DNA of 64,000 nt from Cecembia rubra (lineage in GTDB: Bacteria > Bacteroidota > Bacteroidia > Cytophagales > Cyclobacteriaceae): the NCBI RefSeq assembly GCF_003014575.1, contig NZ_PYGF01000007.1, positions 1-64,000 on the forward strand, given 5' to 3'. The position numbers were made by a program, and so were the translations under genes. The notes beneath the pieces were generated by a model. That model was not told the DNA's origin, did not search any database, and saw nothing but the letters and a program-made list of their open reading frames with translations. Of this stretch, positions 54,011-63,141 are shown piece after piece. Every line of letters begins with the position of its first letter. Positions within the stretch are counted from its first letter, which is position 1.

Positions 54011-56953
54011 TTAGAAACTTAAATTAACACCGATTGTAGTGATGGTAGTCGTGAAGTAAGTAGCTCTTCTTTCTATACCTGGTGCCAGTGGATCATTGGT
54101 CTCTGTATCTAGGTACCTAACCTCTGGATCTACACCTGTATAACCTGTAAACATAAATGGACTCTGAACTGATAGAAAAGCCCTAAGTCTAGTCACATTT
54201 CGGCCGGGACCGAGTAGAAAATTATAGCCTAAGGTAGCATTGTCCAATATGACAAAGTCCGCTTTTTCTACATGGCTACTGTTATATTCAGCTTTGGTAA
54301 TCCTTGGATCATAATACTTGGTTTTGACAACATTGTAATTCTGAACAGTTGTACCTTCCAAGTTCTCATAGAATCCTCTGTAGCTATTAATTAAGTAGTG
54401 GCCCACTGAACCCCTAAAGAAGAAATTCAAATCCCATTGTTTATAAGAGAATGAATTGTTGATACCAAAGTTGAAAGTAGGATAAGCTGTGCCTAACTGT
54501 GCCCTGTCCTCATTACAATTACAGTATCCTCCACTGCCGTTTAAATCTTTCATTCTTGGGCTTCCATCTTCATTGACTCCATCAAAAATTGGCCCCCAAA
54601 TCTGTCCTAGAGGTCCACCTTCCTGAATTCTAATCAATTGGGTCAAGTTTTGGCCTGGAGATCCAAAATTAGAGCGATAATTTACTTCTCCGAAACTCAG
54701 ATCCCCGGAGGAAAGGCTTCTCAGGTTTGTACTCAAAGTAGAAAAGTTGACACCTGTAGTCCACCTGAAAAAGGATTTCTGGACAGCATTGTAATTAAGG
54801 GTGACTTCAAGACCTGAGTTCTGGATTTCCCCTATGTTCAAAACTGTAGTTGGAAACAAATTTGGTGGTACCGGCACATTGATAGGTAAAAGCATACCTG
54901 TAGTAACCCTTGTGTAATAATCAATAGCTCCATCCAACTTATTGTTGAAAATTACAAAATCAAGACCTACGTTATATTCATCTTTTGTTTCCCAGGCCAA
55001 ATCCGGGTTGGGGTTTGAAATTGGACCAAATGAAGGTACAAACTGCCCGTTGTAGAAGAAGTTGCCCTGCCGGCCAAATCTAAGTAATGAAAGATAGGAT
55101 TGATTAGGTTGCGTACCTGTTCTACCATAACTGGCTCTGAATTTCAATGCCGTAACTCCGGTAATATCCACTAAGTTGGCAATATTTACACCTGCGCTCA
55201 CAGCAGGGAATAGACCCCATTTGTTATTGGCCCCAAAACGTGATGAGCCTTCATACCTTGCACTAATGGAAAGTAAATAAGTATCTTGATAGTTAAAGTT
55301 TGCTCTGCCAAAAAAAGCAACAAGTCTATTTTTATCAGCATAACTTCTGACCTCAGCAAGTCCGTTAGCAAAATCCAAAGCAGCTCCGATATTATTATAT
55401 GTAAATGCATCGGTCAAGAAATTACCTGCTTGCATCCAACTGCCCTGATTGAAGAATTCCTGGAATGAATAACCACCAAGTAAAGCCATATTGACCTTGC
55501 CCAAATCCTGACCATAATTTACGGTAGTTTCAAAAAGGTCATTCAGTCTTGTGTCATTTTGGATAGTGGCCAATCCATTCCTTCCAAAACCACCTCCAAA
55601 CTTAGCTGTCTTAGGGGAATAAGAACCTCTCCAATCTGTTTCCCTCTGAGTAGCATAAAATACAGCAGCAGAAAAGTTGGATGTAAAATTGTATTCACCT
55701 CTCAAGCTTGCCAAAATCCTACTGTCTCTACCATCAGCAATATTTTGTTCTGCTATAGATACTGGGTTGAACCAGTCAAAAATGTCTCTTTCGGTGTATG
55801 CTCCAAATCTTGCATCTTGTGGCAATGAACTTCTAACTGGCACAGTCGGGTTACTTACTATAGCATACCTGAATGAGTTTTCATTACCTAGCTCTCTATC
55901 GATGGAAGTAGTGGAGATATTGGTTGAAAATATAGCTTTATTTTTTAAGGCCCTCTGAGTCAAATTCAATCTGGCATTAAATTGGTTGAAGCCAGAATTG
56001 ATCCCTACTCCTTGGGCATTACGTGAATTTACAGATACCCTATATGTAGTGGATTCAGTTCCACCTCCTAATGATAAATTGTGTACATGGGTATAAGCTG
56101 TTCTTGTGACTTCCTCTAGCCAGTTGGTATTCCCACCTAAGTCTACTGAATTTGGAACCCTCTTATACTCCTCTGCTGACATTACAGGGATTGTTCTTGC
56201 CACATTTTCTACTGCACCACTACCATTGTACTCGACTACAGTTCTTCCTGCTCTTCCGGATTTTGTCGTTACCAAAATAACACCGGCAGAACCCCTTGTA
56301 CCATAGATCGCGGCAGCAGAACCGTCCTTCAATACATCTATAGACTCGATATCATTCGGATCCACTGTTGCCAATGATCCACCTATCACACCATCAATTA
56401 CCACTAATGGTTCCGCATTTTCACCTACTGTGGATATACCTCTCAACCTTACGTTAAACCCTCTATTAGGATTACCTCCTGGCCTAGCAATATTCAAACC
56501 TGCTACTTTTCCTTGTAGCAATTGTCTAGGATCATTGACTGTACCTTGGTTAAAATTTTCAGCTTTGACACTTGTAACCGCGCTGGTAATTTCTTTACGC
56601 TCTTGGGTACCATAACCCACTACAATAATTTCATTAAGTGCCTGTACTGATTGAGCAAGATTCAGATTAATTACAGACCTATTGCCAACAACTTCTTCAA
56701 TGGTTTGATATCCAATAAAAGAAATCACTAGTACATCGGCCGTGGAAGCCATGATGGAATAGTTGCCATCTATATCAGTAATAGTACCTCTTGTAGTACC
56801 CTTCACCAACACACTGACTCCAGGGATCCCTTCACCCGAATCTGAATCAGTAATCCTTCCTGTTATTTGTCCCTGTTGGGCAAAGGCAGCGCCTAGGCTA
56901 AAACTCAACAGGAAAAACAACAGGAACATAAAATTCCATAATTGTTTTTTCAT
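54011..56953 (-). CDS. susC: SusC/RagA-family TonB-dependent outer membrane transporter
   Basis: 980 aa. Signal peptide about 1-25 (ending GAAFAQQ). A carboxypeptidase-regulatory-like domain (about 28-112) starts GQITGRITDSDSGEGIPGV. The SusC signature follows: LNEIIVVGYGTQERKEITSAV at about 115-135, then the plug (LLQGKVAGLNI to RGSAGVILVTTKSG). The remaining 750 residues form the 22-strand barrel, ending in a typical Phe (INLSF). Energised by TonB, it imports a ligand bound by SusD. No sigma/anti-sigma (FecI/FecR) genes and no STN domain are present, so regulation is by another system. Substrate unknown. Confidence 0.95.
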   Translation of the reverse strand: MKKQLWNFMFLLFFLLSFSLGAAFAQQGQITGRITDSDSGEGIPGVSVLVKGTTRGTITDIDGNYSIMASTADVLVISFIGYQTIEEVVGNRSVINLNLAQSVQALNEIIVVGYGTQERKEITSAVTSVKAENFNQGTVNDPRQLLQGKVAGLNIARPGGNPNRGFNVRLRGISTVGENAEPLVVIDGVIGGSLATVDPNDIESIDVLKDGSAAAIYGTRGSAGVILVTTKSGRAGRTVVEYNGSGAVENVARTIPVMSAEEYKRVPNSVDLGGNTNWLEEVTRTAYTHVHNLSLGGGTESTTYRVSVNSRNAQGVGINSGFNQFNARLNLTQRALKNKAIFSTNISTTSIDRELGNENSFRYAIVSNPTVPVRSSLPQDARFGAYTERDIFDWFNPVSIAEQNIADGRDSRILASLRGEYNFTSNFSAAVFYATQRETDWRGSYSPKTAKFGGGFGRNGLATIQNDTRLNDLFETTVNYGQDLGKVNMALLGGYSFQEFFNQGSWMQAGNFLTDAFTYNNIGAALDFANGLAEVRSYADKNRLVAFFGRANFNYQDTYLLSISARYEGSSRFGANNKWGLFPAVSAGVNIANLVDITGVTALKFRASYGRTGTQPNQSYLSLLRFGRQGNFFYNGQFVPSFGPISNPNPDLAWETKDEYNVGLDFVIFNNKLDGAIDYYTRVTTGMLLPINVPVPPNLFPTTVLNIGEIQNSGLEVTLNYNAVQKSFFRWTTGVNFSTLSTNLRSLSSGDLSFGEVNYRSNFGSPGQNLTQLIRIQEGGPLGQIWGPIFDGVNEDGSPRMKDLNGSGGYCNCNEDRAQLGTAYPTFNFGINNSFSYKQWDLNFFFRGSVGHYLINSYRGFYENLEGTTVQNYNVVKTKYYDPRITKAEYNSSHVEKADFVILDNATLGYNFLLGPGRNVTRLRAFLSVQSPFMFTGYTGVDPEVRYLDTETNDPLAPGIERRATYFTTTITTIGVNLSF

Positions 56954-57632
56954 AGGTTTAATGGGTTTAAATGTTAATAATATTTTGCTTTATCCCGCCA
57001 GAACAAAATAGGTAGCGTATCGAAAAATAATACTAAAAACAATATTTTCAAAATAAAATTTTTTCACAAAGGCTTTAAAAGATTATTACTTTCATTTTTT
57101 ACATATTTTGTAAATTAAATGCGATATATTCGAAACAAAAATCAATAATTCAATTCAAAATATAATTTTGCATATAATTTGATTTACAGAATTTGTTTAA
57201 CAAAGAAAATTCACTTCAAAAAAAAGATGTAGAGTGTTCCAAATTTTTAACAAAACCAGTAAAAAAAATGGATCTAGGCACTCTTTTGTTGTCCAAGCTG
57301 GCGAAATATTAAAATTTTTATATGGATGTGAAAAAACAAAGGAAATTTCAAAATTTCATTTAATGTAAATTATTAACATTTGGAAATCAAAATCTCACTT
57401 AATCGTCTAACATTTAATAAGATAAAATAAGCTTCAATTAAATCCAACCTGCTTACTTGAAGAGATGTACAAAGCTAAATCTGGAAAAAAGTAATAAGCT
57501 AGGCCAACTAATATGGGTGAGAACTCTGGAAAGAAGAAAACTACACTGTATGATTTTTAGGTCTAAGAATAAGACTTCCCCATCCAAGAGAAAAATAGAC
57601 ATTCATTGATAATTTGATTAATTTGATTTATC
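56954..57632. other. Long AT-rich gap between SusC and the carboxylesterase
   Basis: About 680 bases, very A+T rich, with no supported ORF. It should hold the SusC promoter (minus strand) and the esterase promoter (plus strand). One TAATTTTG occurs at 57163-57170 on the plus strand without a matching -33 box and too far from the esterase gene to assign. I found no strong hairpin. Confidence 0.4.
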
Positions 57633-57653
57633 ATTGTGTATATAATACACAAT
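57633..57653. promoter_or_regulatory. Perfect 9-bp palindrome upstream of the carboxylesterase
   Basis: ATTGTGTAT (57633-57641) and ATACACAAT (57645-57653) flank three bases. It ends 21 bases before the esterase ATG, in a region where a repressor or activator dimer would bind. A GTG inside it begins a longer frame that I consider spurious. Confidence 0.45.
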
Positions 57654-57674
57654 AAACACCAAACAACTATTCCA

Positions 57675-59309
57675 ATGACAAAAGTCTTCCTTTCCTTTGG
57701 GTTTTTCCTATTTACACTCGCTTTGGTACTGGCACAAGGCAAAGATGGATTTCCCGTTCAGGCAAAAATCAAAAACGGAACCATTGAAGGGTTTTATGAT
57801 ACAAAAAGCGGAATTCAAAAGTATTTCGGAATACCATTTGCCAAACCGCCAATAGGAGACCTTAGGTGGAAGGCACCCCAACCAATTGAAAATTGGATAG
57901 GGGTAAAAGAAACAAAAGAATTTGGGCCAAGGCCAGTTCAGAAACTTATTTGGGGAGATATGAATTCCCGGTCAAATGGCGTAAGTGAGGATTGTCTATA
58001 CCTCAATGTCTGGTCACCAGCTTCCAGAAATTCCAAAAACCTGCCTGTTTTGGTTTACTTCTTTGGTGGCGGATTCGTTGCGGGTGATGGTTCGGAACCA
58101 CGCTATGATGGTGAAAACATGGCCAAAGAAGGAATTGTGGTAGTAACTATCAATTATAGATTGGGGGTATTTGGCTTTCTGGCCCATCCTGAACTCAGTG
58201 CAGAAGCTCCTTATAAAGCCTCTGGCAACTATGGTCTATTGGACCAAGCACTGGCACTCCAATGGGTACAGGAAAACATTGCTGCTTTTGGTGGAGACCC
58301 TAAGAAAGTAACCATCGCCGGAGAATCTGCCGGTTCCATTTCAGTCAGCTATCAAATGGCCTCTCCTCTATCCAAAAATCTCATCGCTGCGGCCATTGGT
58401 GAGAGTGGAGCCGGTATTACTGCCCTTGCACCGACATCCTTGAAAGAAGCGGAACAAGTAGGTATGGAATTTTTTGAGAAGTTTGGCATCAAAAGTATTG
58501 CAGAAGCTAGAAAACTCCCAACAAGGGATATTTATGAAATGTATAATGAATCAGGAAGGTTTGGCTTCCCTGTTGTACTGGATGGCTATTTATTGCCAAA
58601 AACACTGACAGAAATCTTCAATGCCGGAGAACAGGCCCAAGTACCTTTACTCCTAGGTTGGAATACTCAGGAAAACCCAGGTGCAGCATTTATGCAGGGT
58701 TTGTCTCTTTCAAAGGAAAACTTCATTATCAAAGTAAAACAGGCTTATCCAAATGACTATACGGAAGTTTTAAACTTATATCCCCATGAAACCGAAGAAC
58801 AGGTCGCTTTTTCTGCGATGGATCTTGCTGGGGACAGGTTTATTTCTTATAGCACATGGAAATGGTTTGACCTGCATCGCAAAAATTCAGGCCAACCTGT
58901 ATACCGCTACCTTTATGCTAAATTAAGACCCCCGCTAGTGGATGAAACTTTGGAAGCAGGATTGGCTGGAGGTACCTCCAGAAGGGCAAGCGATGCACCG
59001 CACAGACCCAAAGATCTTGGTGCACCTCATGCAGCAGAAATAGAATATGCCATGGGCAATTTGGACCGGATCAAAGAATTTGCCTGGACAGCTGATGATT
59101 ACAAAACTTCTGAAACCATGTTTAAGTACTTCGCCAACTTTATCAAAACACACAATCCAAATGGCGTAGGACTTCCGGAATGGCCAAAGGCCTCAGCCAA
59201 TGACGAAAATCCTCCTGTAATGGTGATCGATACAGCATCCAAAGCGATAAAAGCCCAAAACGATGCCAGATACAAGTTCCATGACCGTTTTTATGGGAAT
59301 AATAAGTAA
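57675..59309 (+). CDS. Exported carboxylesterase, type B family
   Basis: 544 aa from the ATG at 57675. Signal peptide ending VLAQGK (about residues 1-21). Type B esterase features: YFGIPFAKPPIGDLRWKAPQ near 45-64, SEDCLYLNVWSP, the oxyanion motif YFFGGGF, the catalytic Ser in GESAGS (near 217), and the catalytic His in LGAPHAAEIEYAMGN (near 452). It hydrolyses carboxylic esters outside the cytoplasm; the natural substrate is not evident. Followed by a strong terminator. Confidence 0.92.
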   Translation: MTKVFLSFGFFLFTLALVLAQGKDGFPVQAKIKNGTIEGFYDTKSGIQKYFGIPFAKPPIGDLRWKAPQPIENWIGVKETKEFGPRPVQKLIWGDMNSRSNGVSEDCLYLNVWSPASRNSKNLPVLVYFFGGGFVAGDGSEPRYDGENMAKEGIVVVTINYRLGVFGFLAHPELSAEAPYKASGNYGLLDQALALQWVQENIAAFGGDPKKVTIAGESAGSISVSYQMASPLSKNLIAAAIGESGAGITALAPTSLKEAEQVGMEFFEKFGIKSIAEARKLPTRDIYEMYNESGRFGFPVVLDGYLLPKTLTEIFNAGEQAQVPLLLGWNTQENPGAAFMQGLSLSKENFIIKVKQAYPNDYTEVLNLYPHETEEQVAFSAMDLAGDRFISYSTWKWFDLHRKNSGQPVYRYLYAKLRPPLVDETLEAGLAGGTSRRASDAPHRPKDLGAPHAAEIEYAMGNLDRIKEFAWTADDYKTSETMFKYFANFIKTHNPNGVGLPEWPKASANDENPPVMVIDTASKAIKAQNDARYKFHDRFYGNNK

Positions 59310-59334
59310 ACGGATTTAATCCAGTGGATTTTAG

Positions 59335-59360
59335 AATGGGGTAGTAATACCCCATTTTTT
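59335..59360 (+). terminator. Rho-independent terminator of the carboxylesterase gene
   Basis: AATGGGGTA (59335-59343) pairs perfectly with TACCCCATT (59348-59356) over a 4-base loop, followed by TTTT. Confidence 0.85.
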
Positions 59361-59365
59361 GTTAA

Positions 59366-59418
59366 TTACGCCAATAGATTAGCCTAATTTATATTAATTG
59401 CGCTATTTTATTAGCCTA
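59366..59418. repeat. Two degenerate 21-bp direct repeats
   Basis: Positions 59366-59386 and 59398-59418 align at 16 of 21 bases with a 32-base period; both end ATTAGCCTA and begin TTACGC or TTGCGC. They stand directly before the truncated DUF4143 frame and may be remnants of its original promoter or operator. Confidence 0.5.
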
Positions 59419-59422
59419 TAGT

Positions 59423-59974
59423 AATGTAAAAGGGGCTGATATAATTTTTAAATTGTTAAAATTACTGGCATGGCAGGTAGGATCTCAGGTAAGTACGGTA
59501 GAATTGGGAAACAGTCTCCATATCAGCAAGGATACTGTGGAACGCTATTTGGATTTGCTTTCCAAGGTATTTGTCATTTTTCCTCTAAGCGGATATAGTC
59601 AGAATCTCCGTAAAGAAGTCACCAAAAGTAAAAAATGGTACTTTCATGATAATGGTATCAGGAATGCCCTGATCAATAATTTTAGTCCCGTAGAATTAAG
59701 AAATGATTTGGGATTACTTTGGGAACAGTTTATTATCACTGAAAGGATAAAGAGAAACTCTTCCAAAGTGTATTATCCCCAATATTATTTCTGGAGAACT
59801 TACGATGGACAGGAAATTGATTTGTTGGAAATCAACAGCCATCAAGAAATTCAGGCTTTTGAATGCAAGTGGAGTGAAAAAAAAGCCAAAATCCCAGTTG
59901 CCTTTGAAAAAGCCTACCCCAATGCCAAATGGCAGGAAATCAACAAAACCAATTATTTGGATTGGATTGAATGA
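59423..59974 (+). pseudogene. C-terminal remnant of an AAA_14/DUF4143 ATPase
   Basis: The frame is open back to a stop at 59375; recognisable sequence starts near NVKGADIIFKLLKLLAW and continues through GNSLHISKDTVERYLDLLSK, then KWYFHDNGIRNALI, FWRTYDGQEIDLLEINSHQE and the end NYLDWIE. This is the DUF4143 half (about 180 aa) of proteins that are normally near 380 aa. The N-terminal AAA domain with Walker motifs is missing, and no ATG start exists in this frame. It is read as a 5'-truncated gene; a short expressed fragment from the TTG at 59453 is possible. Confidence 0.75.
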
Positions 59975-59981
59975 CAAAAAC

Positions 59982-60917
59982 TTAATTTGAAATCATTCCC
60001 AAAAATTCCCTAACCCCCTTCAAAGTTGCTCTTTTATTGTCATTTAAGGTGCTGTGGGCTGCATCCGGTATAACTTCAAATTTGGAATTGGGAACCAAAC
60101 TGGCATAATGTTGTACTGTACTTGGTCTAGCTTCATCGTATTCACCTGTCAACATCAAGACAGGCACACTGATTGTAGGCAAGAATTCAAGCCGGTCATA
60201 ATTTCTCAAGGTTCCAGTAGAGGTAAATTCACTTGGACCCCACATATAGAGGTATACATTCGCTCCTGATACCAAGTTGAGATGGCTCCTATCCACCTTC
60301 GGTCTTTCTTTACGGGTGACATAGAGGCTGTAATATAAATTTGTTGCCTCCTGATATTCCAGGGCATCATAGGTACCCATTGACTCATGGTAACGGATTA
60401 CGCGTTGAACAGAATCCGGCAAAGTAGCAATAAGAGTATCTGCATCTGCGATCCAAAGATTTGTACTGAAAAGAGGGCTACTGAAAATGATGGCTTTTAC
60501 CTCTTCCGGATATCTCAGGTAATAATCCATGCCCAGCATGGTCCCCCAAGAATGTCCATAAAGTACAAAGTCCTGCAAATTCAAGTGTTTTCTCAATCTT
60601 TCTACCTGATCTACATAATTCTCAATGGTCATCAAAGTAGTGTCAAGCAAAGTGTCGGATCTTCCCGACCCCAATTGATCCCAAAAAATAATCGGTCCAT
60701 CATAGTTCAGTTCTTTCAAAGGCTCAAAACCTAAGCTGGTTCCTCCAGGTCCACCATGAAGTAAAAGAATAGGAGGCTTAGGGCCCGAACCAAATACCTC
60801 ATACCAGATTCTTCCACCATTGACCTCGACAAAGCCTTCTTTGGAATCAATAATTTGCTTAGGAGAACATGAAAAAAACAGAATAAACAGGGCGATGATT
60901 ATGTAGCTACTTTTCAT
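59982..60917 (-). CDS. Alpha/beta hydrolase, proline iminopeptidase-like lipoprotein
   Basis: 311 aa. Lipoprotein signal ALFILFFSCSPK (Cys near 17). The fold shows LLHGGPGGTSLGFEPL (oxyanion region, near residue 53), YGHSWGTMLGMDYYL (catalytic Ser in GHSWG, near 121), LTGEYDEARPST (Asp) and DAAHSTLND (His near 289). The HGGPGG and WDQLGSGRSD motifs are those of S33 proline iminopeptidases, but being envelope-bound it may act on another amide or ester. It begins 28 bases after the sterol-desaturase-family gene. Confidence 0.88.
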   Translation of the reverse strand: MKSSYIIIALFILFFSCSPKQIIDSKEGFVEVNGGRIWYEVFGSGPKPPILLLHGGPGGTSLGFEPLKELNYDGPIIFWDQLGSGRSDTLLDTTLMTIENYVDQVERLRKHLNLQDFVLYGHSWGTMLGMDYYLRYPEEVKAIIFSSPLFSTNLWIADADTLIATLPDSVQRVIRYHESMGTYDALEYQEATNLYYSLYVTRKERPKVDRSHLNLVSGANVYLYMWGPSEFTSTGTLRNYDRLEFLPTISVPVLMLTGEYDEARPSTVQHYASLVPNSKFEVIPDAAHSTLNDNKRATLKGVREFLGMISN

Positions 60918-60945
60918 GTTATACCATAAGGGATCCTGTGTAAAA

Positions 60946-61842
60946 TTAAACTTTAACTCGCTCTTTTTCTTTAAATTTAGCTTTCATTTCCTGGAGCTCA
61001 CTTGGCCTGGTAAATACCATCGCAAAGGCCTCCTTTAATGAACTGGAGTTTTTGACATCTCTGAATATATCTGCCCATTCGTGAAAATTTAGAGTAAGCG
61101 GATTGTAGGATTTCACCTGCTTGGTCAGTCCATAGGCTGGCCTTTCTTCCTCAGGCATAAAAGTCCCAAACATCCTGTCCCAAATGATGAACGTTGAACC
61201 ATAATTCTTGTCCAAATATTTTTCATTGGAAGCATGATGAACCCGATGGTGTGAAGGTGTAGTAAATATATACTCTATCGGCCTGGGCAATTTATCAATA
61301 TATTCCGTATGGATCCAAAATTGGTATAAAACCGCCAACTGATGAACTATAAAAAACATCACTGGGTGAAAACCGGCCAATGCCACCGGAATAAAGAAAA
61401 TAATTTTAATATGCTGTGTCCAGCTCAAGCGAAAGGAAACTGACCAATTATATTTTTCAGAATTGTGGTGAGTGACATGGGTGGCCCACCAAAACCTGTT
61501 TTCATGTGAAATTCTGTGCGCCCAATACCTCCAAAAATCTAACCAAAATAAACAGACTACAAATGACCACCAAGTATTTGGAAAAGACCAGGGAACAAGG
61601 TTATAGAAAAATAAAATGACTCCAAATGTAATTACCTTTAATCCTGCACTCATGGCCACGTTTACCAAACCGATGACAGTAGCCGCTATAGTATCCTTGC
61701 CATCATAATAATCTTTCTTTTCCTTGTAAGATAGAAACCATTCCAAAGCAACCAGTCCGATCATTACCGGTGCAGCAAACAAAATGATATTGGGTAAATC
61801 GAGGGATAAGACTTGATCAAGGGTTAATTTTTCTTTTGACAT
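60946..61842 (-). CDS. Sterol desaturase/fatty acid hydroxylase-family membrane protein
   Basis: 298 aa with several membrane segments (about 15-35, 55-80, 82-105 and 145-180). The eight-histidine di-iron motif is intact: HRISHE (near residue 108), HVTHHNSEKYN (near 121) and HRVHHASNEKYLDKNYG (near 197). Such enzymes use O2 to hydroxylate or desaturate lipids. Substrate not readable; in Bacteroidota these are often linked to sphingolipids, carotenoids or hopanoid-like lipids. Followed directly by the S33 hydrolase gene on the same strand. Confidence 0.9.
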   Translation of the reverse strand: MSKEKLTLDQVLSLDLPNIILFAAPVMIGLVALEWFLSYKEKKDYYDGKDTIAATVIGLVNVAMSAGLKVITFGVILFFYNLVPWSFPNTWWSFVVCLFWLDFWRYWAHRISHENRFWWATHVTHHNSEKYNWSVSFRLSWTQHIKIIFFIPVALAGFHPVMFFIVHQLAVLYQFWIHTEYIDKLPRPIEYIFTTPSHHRVHHASNEKYLDKNYGSTFIIWDRMFGTFMPEEERPAYGLTKQVKSYNPLTLNFHEWADIFRDVKNSSSLKEAFAMVFTRPSELQEMKAKFKEKERVKV

Positions 61843-61989
61843 ATTGATTAATGAGTGACAAAAATTTTTTCGTAATCTTCCAATATACAGAAAATTTTAG
61901 GAGATTTAAAGGAAATCTTACATTTTATTCAGCTTTAATTGACCAAAAGAAATCCTTAAATTGTAAACATACCTTTCAATCCTACTCCT

Positions 61990-63096
61990 ATGAGCACCAA
62001 AAACAGAAGAGACGCAATCAAAACCATGGCCTTGGGAGCTGGCCTGAGTTTGGTTTCACCTTTTAGCCTAATGGCTTGTAAATCTGAAGAAAAGAAAAAA
62101 GACAAGTTAGGTGTCGCTTTAGTCGGCCTGGGCTATTATAGCACTGACCTCTTGGCACCTGCCCTCCAACAAACGGAACATTGTTACCTGGCAGGAATTG
62201 TTACCGGGACTCCTTCCAAAGCAGAGGCGTGGAAAGCCAAATACAATATCCCGGACAAAAACATCTACAATTACGAGCAATTTGACCGCATCAAGGACAA
62301 TCCCGATATCGATGTGGTCTATATAGTGCTACCCCCCTCTATGCACATGGAGTATACCATTAGAGCTGCTAAAGCAGGAAAACATGTTTGGTGCGAAAAA
62401 CCCATGGCTGTTTCGGTAGAAGAATGTCAGGCCATGATCGATACCTGCAAGGCAAATAATGTTACTTTATCTATTGGCTACCGCCTCCAACATGAACCCA
62501 ATACCCAGGCATTCCAGGAAATTGTAAAGAATGAAAAGCTGGGCAAGGTACTGGGACTTGATTGTGCAGCGGGGTACAGGGAAAACCGTACAGACCATTG
62601 GAAACAGAAAAGAGAAATGGGAGGTGGGGTAATCTATGATATGGGTGTATACTCCATTCAAGGAGCAAGGCTAGGCGCAAACATGGAACCCGTAGCAGTA
62701 ACTTATGCAAAAGTCTATACAGAAAGACCTGAAATATACAAAGACGGATTAGGTGAAGTAGTAGAGGCAGTACTAGAGTTTCCAAATGGAGCCATAGGCA
62801 ATATCAAAACCACCTTTTATGAAAATGTCAATTTCCTCAATATCCGTTGCGAAGATGGAACCATAGAATTGGCTCCCTTTCAGGCCTATGCTGGAAATAA
62901 AGGGAAAAGCCCGCTTGGTGAAATCAATTTCCCTTATCAAGTCCCTTGGCAACAGGCCAACCAAATGGATCAGGATGCCATGGCCATAATGGAAAACAGA
63001 CCTTTGCTGGTACCAGGGGAAGAAGGCTTAAGGGATATCCGAATTGTTGAAGCCATTTTGGAATCTGCTGAAACAGGACAGCGGGTGGTGATTTAA
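61990..63096 (+). CDS. Tat-lipoprotein Gfo/Idh/MocA-family oxidoreductase
   Basis: 368 aa. MSTKNRRDAIKT with twin Arg6-Arg7, a hydrophobic stretch and LMAC at Cys30 predict a Tat-exported lipoprotein. The Rossmann domain begins LGVALVGLGYYSTDL (near 39) and contains the family motif CEKPMAVS (near 137). The C-terminal part has GGGVIYDMGVYSIQGA near 215. Family members oxidise or reduce sugars and cyclitols with NAD(P)(H). Exported members, such as glucose-fructose oxidoreductase, keep a bound cofactor, which the Tat route would preserve. Its substrate may be a 3-keto or related sugar; that is inference. Confidence 0.86.
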   Translation: MSTKNRRDAIKTMALGAGLSLVSPFSLMACKSEEKKKDKLGVALVGLGYYSTDLLAPALQQTEHCYLAGIVTGTPSKAEAWKAKYNIPDKNIYNYEQFDRIKDNPDIDVVYIVLPPSMHMEYTIRAAKAGKHVWCEKPMAVSVEECQAMIDTCKANNVTLSIGYRLQHEPNTQAFQEIVKNEKLGKVLGLDCAAGYRENRTDHWKQKREMGGGVIYDMGVYSIQGARLGANMEPVAVTYAKVYTERPEIYKDGLGEVVEAVLEFPNGAIGNIKTTFYENVNFLNIRCEDGTIELAPFQAYAGNKGKSPLGEINFPYQVPWQQANQMDQDAMAIMENRPLLVPGEEGLRDIRIVEAILESAETGQRVVI

Positions 63097-63099
63097 GTG

Positions 63100-63136
63100 A
63101 AAGACCTTTCAGATTCCAATAACCTGAAAGGTCTTT
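63100..63136. terminator. Bidirectional terminator between the Gfo/Idh gene and recG
   Basis: AAAGACCTTTCAG (63100-63112) and CTGAAAGGTCTTT (63124-63136) are perfectly complementary over 13 bp, with A and T tracts at the base, between converging genes. Confidence 0.85.
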
Positions 63137-63141
63137 TAAAA

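Noticed and set aside
57163-57170. TAATTTTG as the carboxylesterase promoter
   Set aside because: It is about 500 bases upstream, with no TTTG at the -33 position and no supporting leader.
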